This document shows positions 62,111 to 64,000 of a stretch of DNA of 64,000 nucleotides, in pieces (the stretch's first letter is position 1; each line of letters begins with the position of its first letter). The stretch is from positions 36,706,672 through 36,770,671 of the forward strand of contig JABBOT010000003.1 in the NCBI GenBank assembly GCA_016165875.1. Reading direction: 5' to 3'. A program made the translations under genes and the position numbers. The notes beneath the pieces are model-generated. The model had not been told where the DNA came from and did not search any database. It saw only the letters and a program-made list of their open reading frames with translations. The DNA comes from Acanthopleura granulata (Eukaryota > Mollusca > Polyplacophora > Chitonida > Chitonidae).

Positions 62111-64000
62111 CTGCAATTGGCCAAGAACAGACAGAATGCTAGCCAGTAAATTTACAATGAGTGTAACCAATCACCTGAAGACACGACAATTTCCACGGAA
62201 CATATGTTCAAAAGCATAAAAAGTGAATTTTTCTAGCAAAGCAATAGCAAAGGAAACAGCATTAACATGTTGACATAAATCATAAGCGACAACTTTGAAG
62301 TGTTCAACTGCAGGCATTCCCCCAAAGAACTATAATAATATTTCTAACACATAATACATACATGTACAAGTGCGCATACACAGCAGGGCTGAAGAAGTTT
62401 GCAACACAAGAACAGTGTACTTTCCTTTGTGTAGCACACACTGTTGTAATCATACACAGGAGGCCAATTTCACAGAACTTCATACATATGTTTTTCTTCA
62501 TAAATAAACACTGTGTTGTAGCTCAAAAAACGTGACATGATTTACAGAAGAACATGTTCGTGCGCAGTTTGCAATTCGCCCCAGATTACACGTAAAGCCG
62601 AATCGGTATTACATGGCTTGGCTACCGAAAGCAATAACACAGTGGTGTAGCTTAACATTTGCCAGAATGCCCTGGACAAGCAGAAAATGTCTCGGGGCAA
62701 CCAACCTTGCCAACGTGCCTGCCCGACCGGTCAAGTGCATTTCAGTTCAGTCTGGTCTTCTACACCACGCGACAGAAAAAAAAATTCTACTGTATGACAT
62801 CAAGCAACAATCAATTGAATAAATTTAGTGAAGCAAACTGTTAGCTGACGCAAAATAAAAACAAAACATCCAAAGAAATGGATGTCACAATTTCATAATC
62901 TGCAGGTCCATCTTATGTGTATGTAAGTTTCAAGTTGTCAGTGGGCCATTCACCAATCAAAGCATGCATGTCAACTTCGATAGCACGTCATCTTCGATTA
63001 GAATCAGCTGAATGCCCAGATAGGTAGATGTAGCATAAGACAACTCACTCAGAAACTGCTAAGCTATCATCTCAGTTGGCATACTGTGTTTGAATTGGGC
63101 ACATGTACTGAAATCTCTGAGCGCCATGGTCCAACTGGTCATGACACAGTTAATCTGACATGCACATGTATTTCTGTCGCCCTAATCTGGGTATGTGTTG
63201 TTTTATATGTCGTAATAAAAAGTTTTTTGAATGTTGTGGGTTTCATTTAACTGGTTTCCTCTTGAAATAAGTGCATTTAATTTCTGGCAATGACATGGTA
63301 ATCAGGTACAAGAACACTGGCATCATACTAAATTTTTGACACGCCTAAAACAAATTCCTGGTGCGCCTAAAAATGTTGCCTGTGTGCCTAAAAAAAGCAA
63401 TGTTAGACACACTGTGTAAGTAAGAGACACAGTAAGCTTTTTGCCACATTATAAACTCCTGTCCCAAAAGGCTAATACTAATGGGCTTCAACATCCAAAT
63501 CAGCAGCAACACATCAGGAATATGACAACGATTTAGCCAATGTTCTAGTATGATTAATATATTTTGCATGAATTCATAGTTCACGAGGGATACATCTCTG
63601 TTTGGACTCTGGCTTAAATATAGTTGAATCCTTGACAAAAGCTTTATGCAAGTCATTTCTTGTTGCTAACTTATTTTACTTGTGATAAAGATTTTTGGGC
63701 AAGTGAAAATATTTCAGGGCAACCAGCTTTCAGATTTTGGTTGCCCTGATGGCAACCGCCTGAAAAAGTTAAGTTACACCAATGTAACACATCAACTGTA
63801 AAAGATCAAGGCAAAATGTATACTTCACTCATGTATCTCTAACAAGTGTTGCCATGAAAGTTACATTAAATCAACTGTTTCTACATTGTACCTTCTGTCA
63901 AGTACAGTCACAGGAGCATAGGATGGAGTAGTGGCTTAGCGAGAGACGCTGCTTTAAAACGACTTCAAAATCATGATACCTTCCATACATTTCTTATTGT
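62111..64000. other. Probable ZMYM-type intron reaching the window edge
   Basis: No further exon could be recognised on either strand. The MYM-finger exons must lie further upstream on the minus strand. Confidence 0.5.

Overview
The window is nuclear DNA from an invertebrate animal. Genes are split by GT-AG introns, intergenic space is long and AT-rich, and more than a dozen copies of one tRNA-derived SINE (ATAAAT-type tail) are scattered through it. That SINE layout, together with the gene content, suggests a lophotrochozoan, most likely a mollusc; the species cannot be fixed from the sequence alone.

Layout. (1) 1-5338 is repeat-bearing DNA with a SINE, and 5339-7941 is a large uninterrupted coding exon for an ADP-ribosyltransferase-like domain fused to armadillo-type repeats. 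(2) 8000-18850 is gene-poor: one tRNA-Leu(TAG), a decayed tRNA-Leu copy, several SINEs, a 52-bp satellite and foldback elements. (3) 18851-21960 (minus) is a complete three-exon FAM162-type mitochondrial membrane protein gene. It stands head-to-head with (4) a complete eight-coding-exon ZUP1 (zinc-finger ubiquitin peptidase) gene, 24464-33626 (plus). Five ATTGG boxes lie between them. (5) 33627-42298 is 3' flank and intergenic DNA with repeats. (6) 42299-62110 (minus) holds the 3' eleven coding exons of a ZMYM2/3/4-type gene: a proline-rich segment, a conserved helical segment and the Crypton-recombinase-derived C-terminal domain. Its MYM zinc-finger exons must lie beyond 64000. A separate ATG exon at 59925-59949 could start a short isoform of 622 residues without MYM fingers.

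Exon joins in the three multi-exon genes were checked by hand for splice-site dinucleotides and codon phase. They give closed frames of 167 aa (FAM162), 760 aa (ZUP1) and 622 aa (ZMYM short form). No operons, CRISPR arrays or bacterial features are present. The most unusual points are: the ADP-ribosyltransferase-like domain with the conserved Arg replaced by Cys and the first Glu of the E-x-E motif replaced by Val; tandem 133-bp duplication of the end of the ZMYM terminal exon; the candidate internal promoter of ZMYM; and several foldback element families with two copies each in the window.
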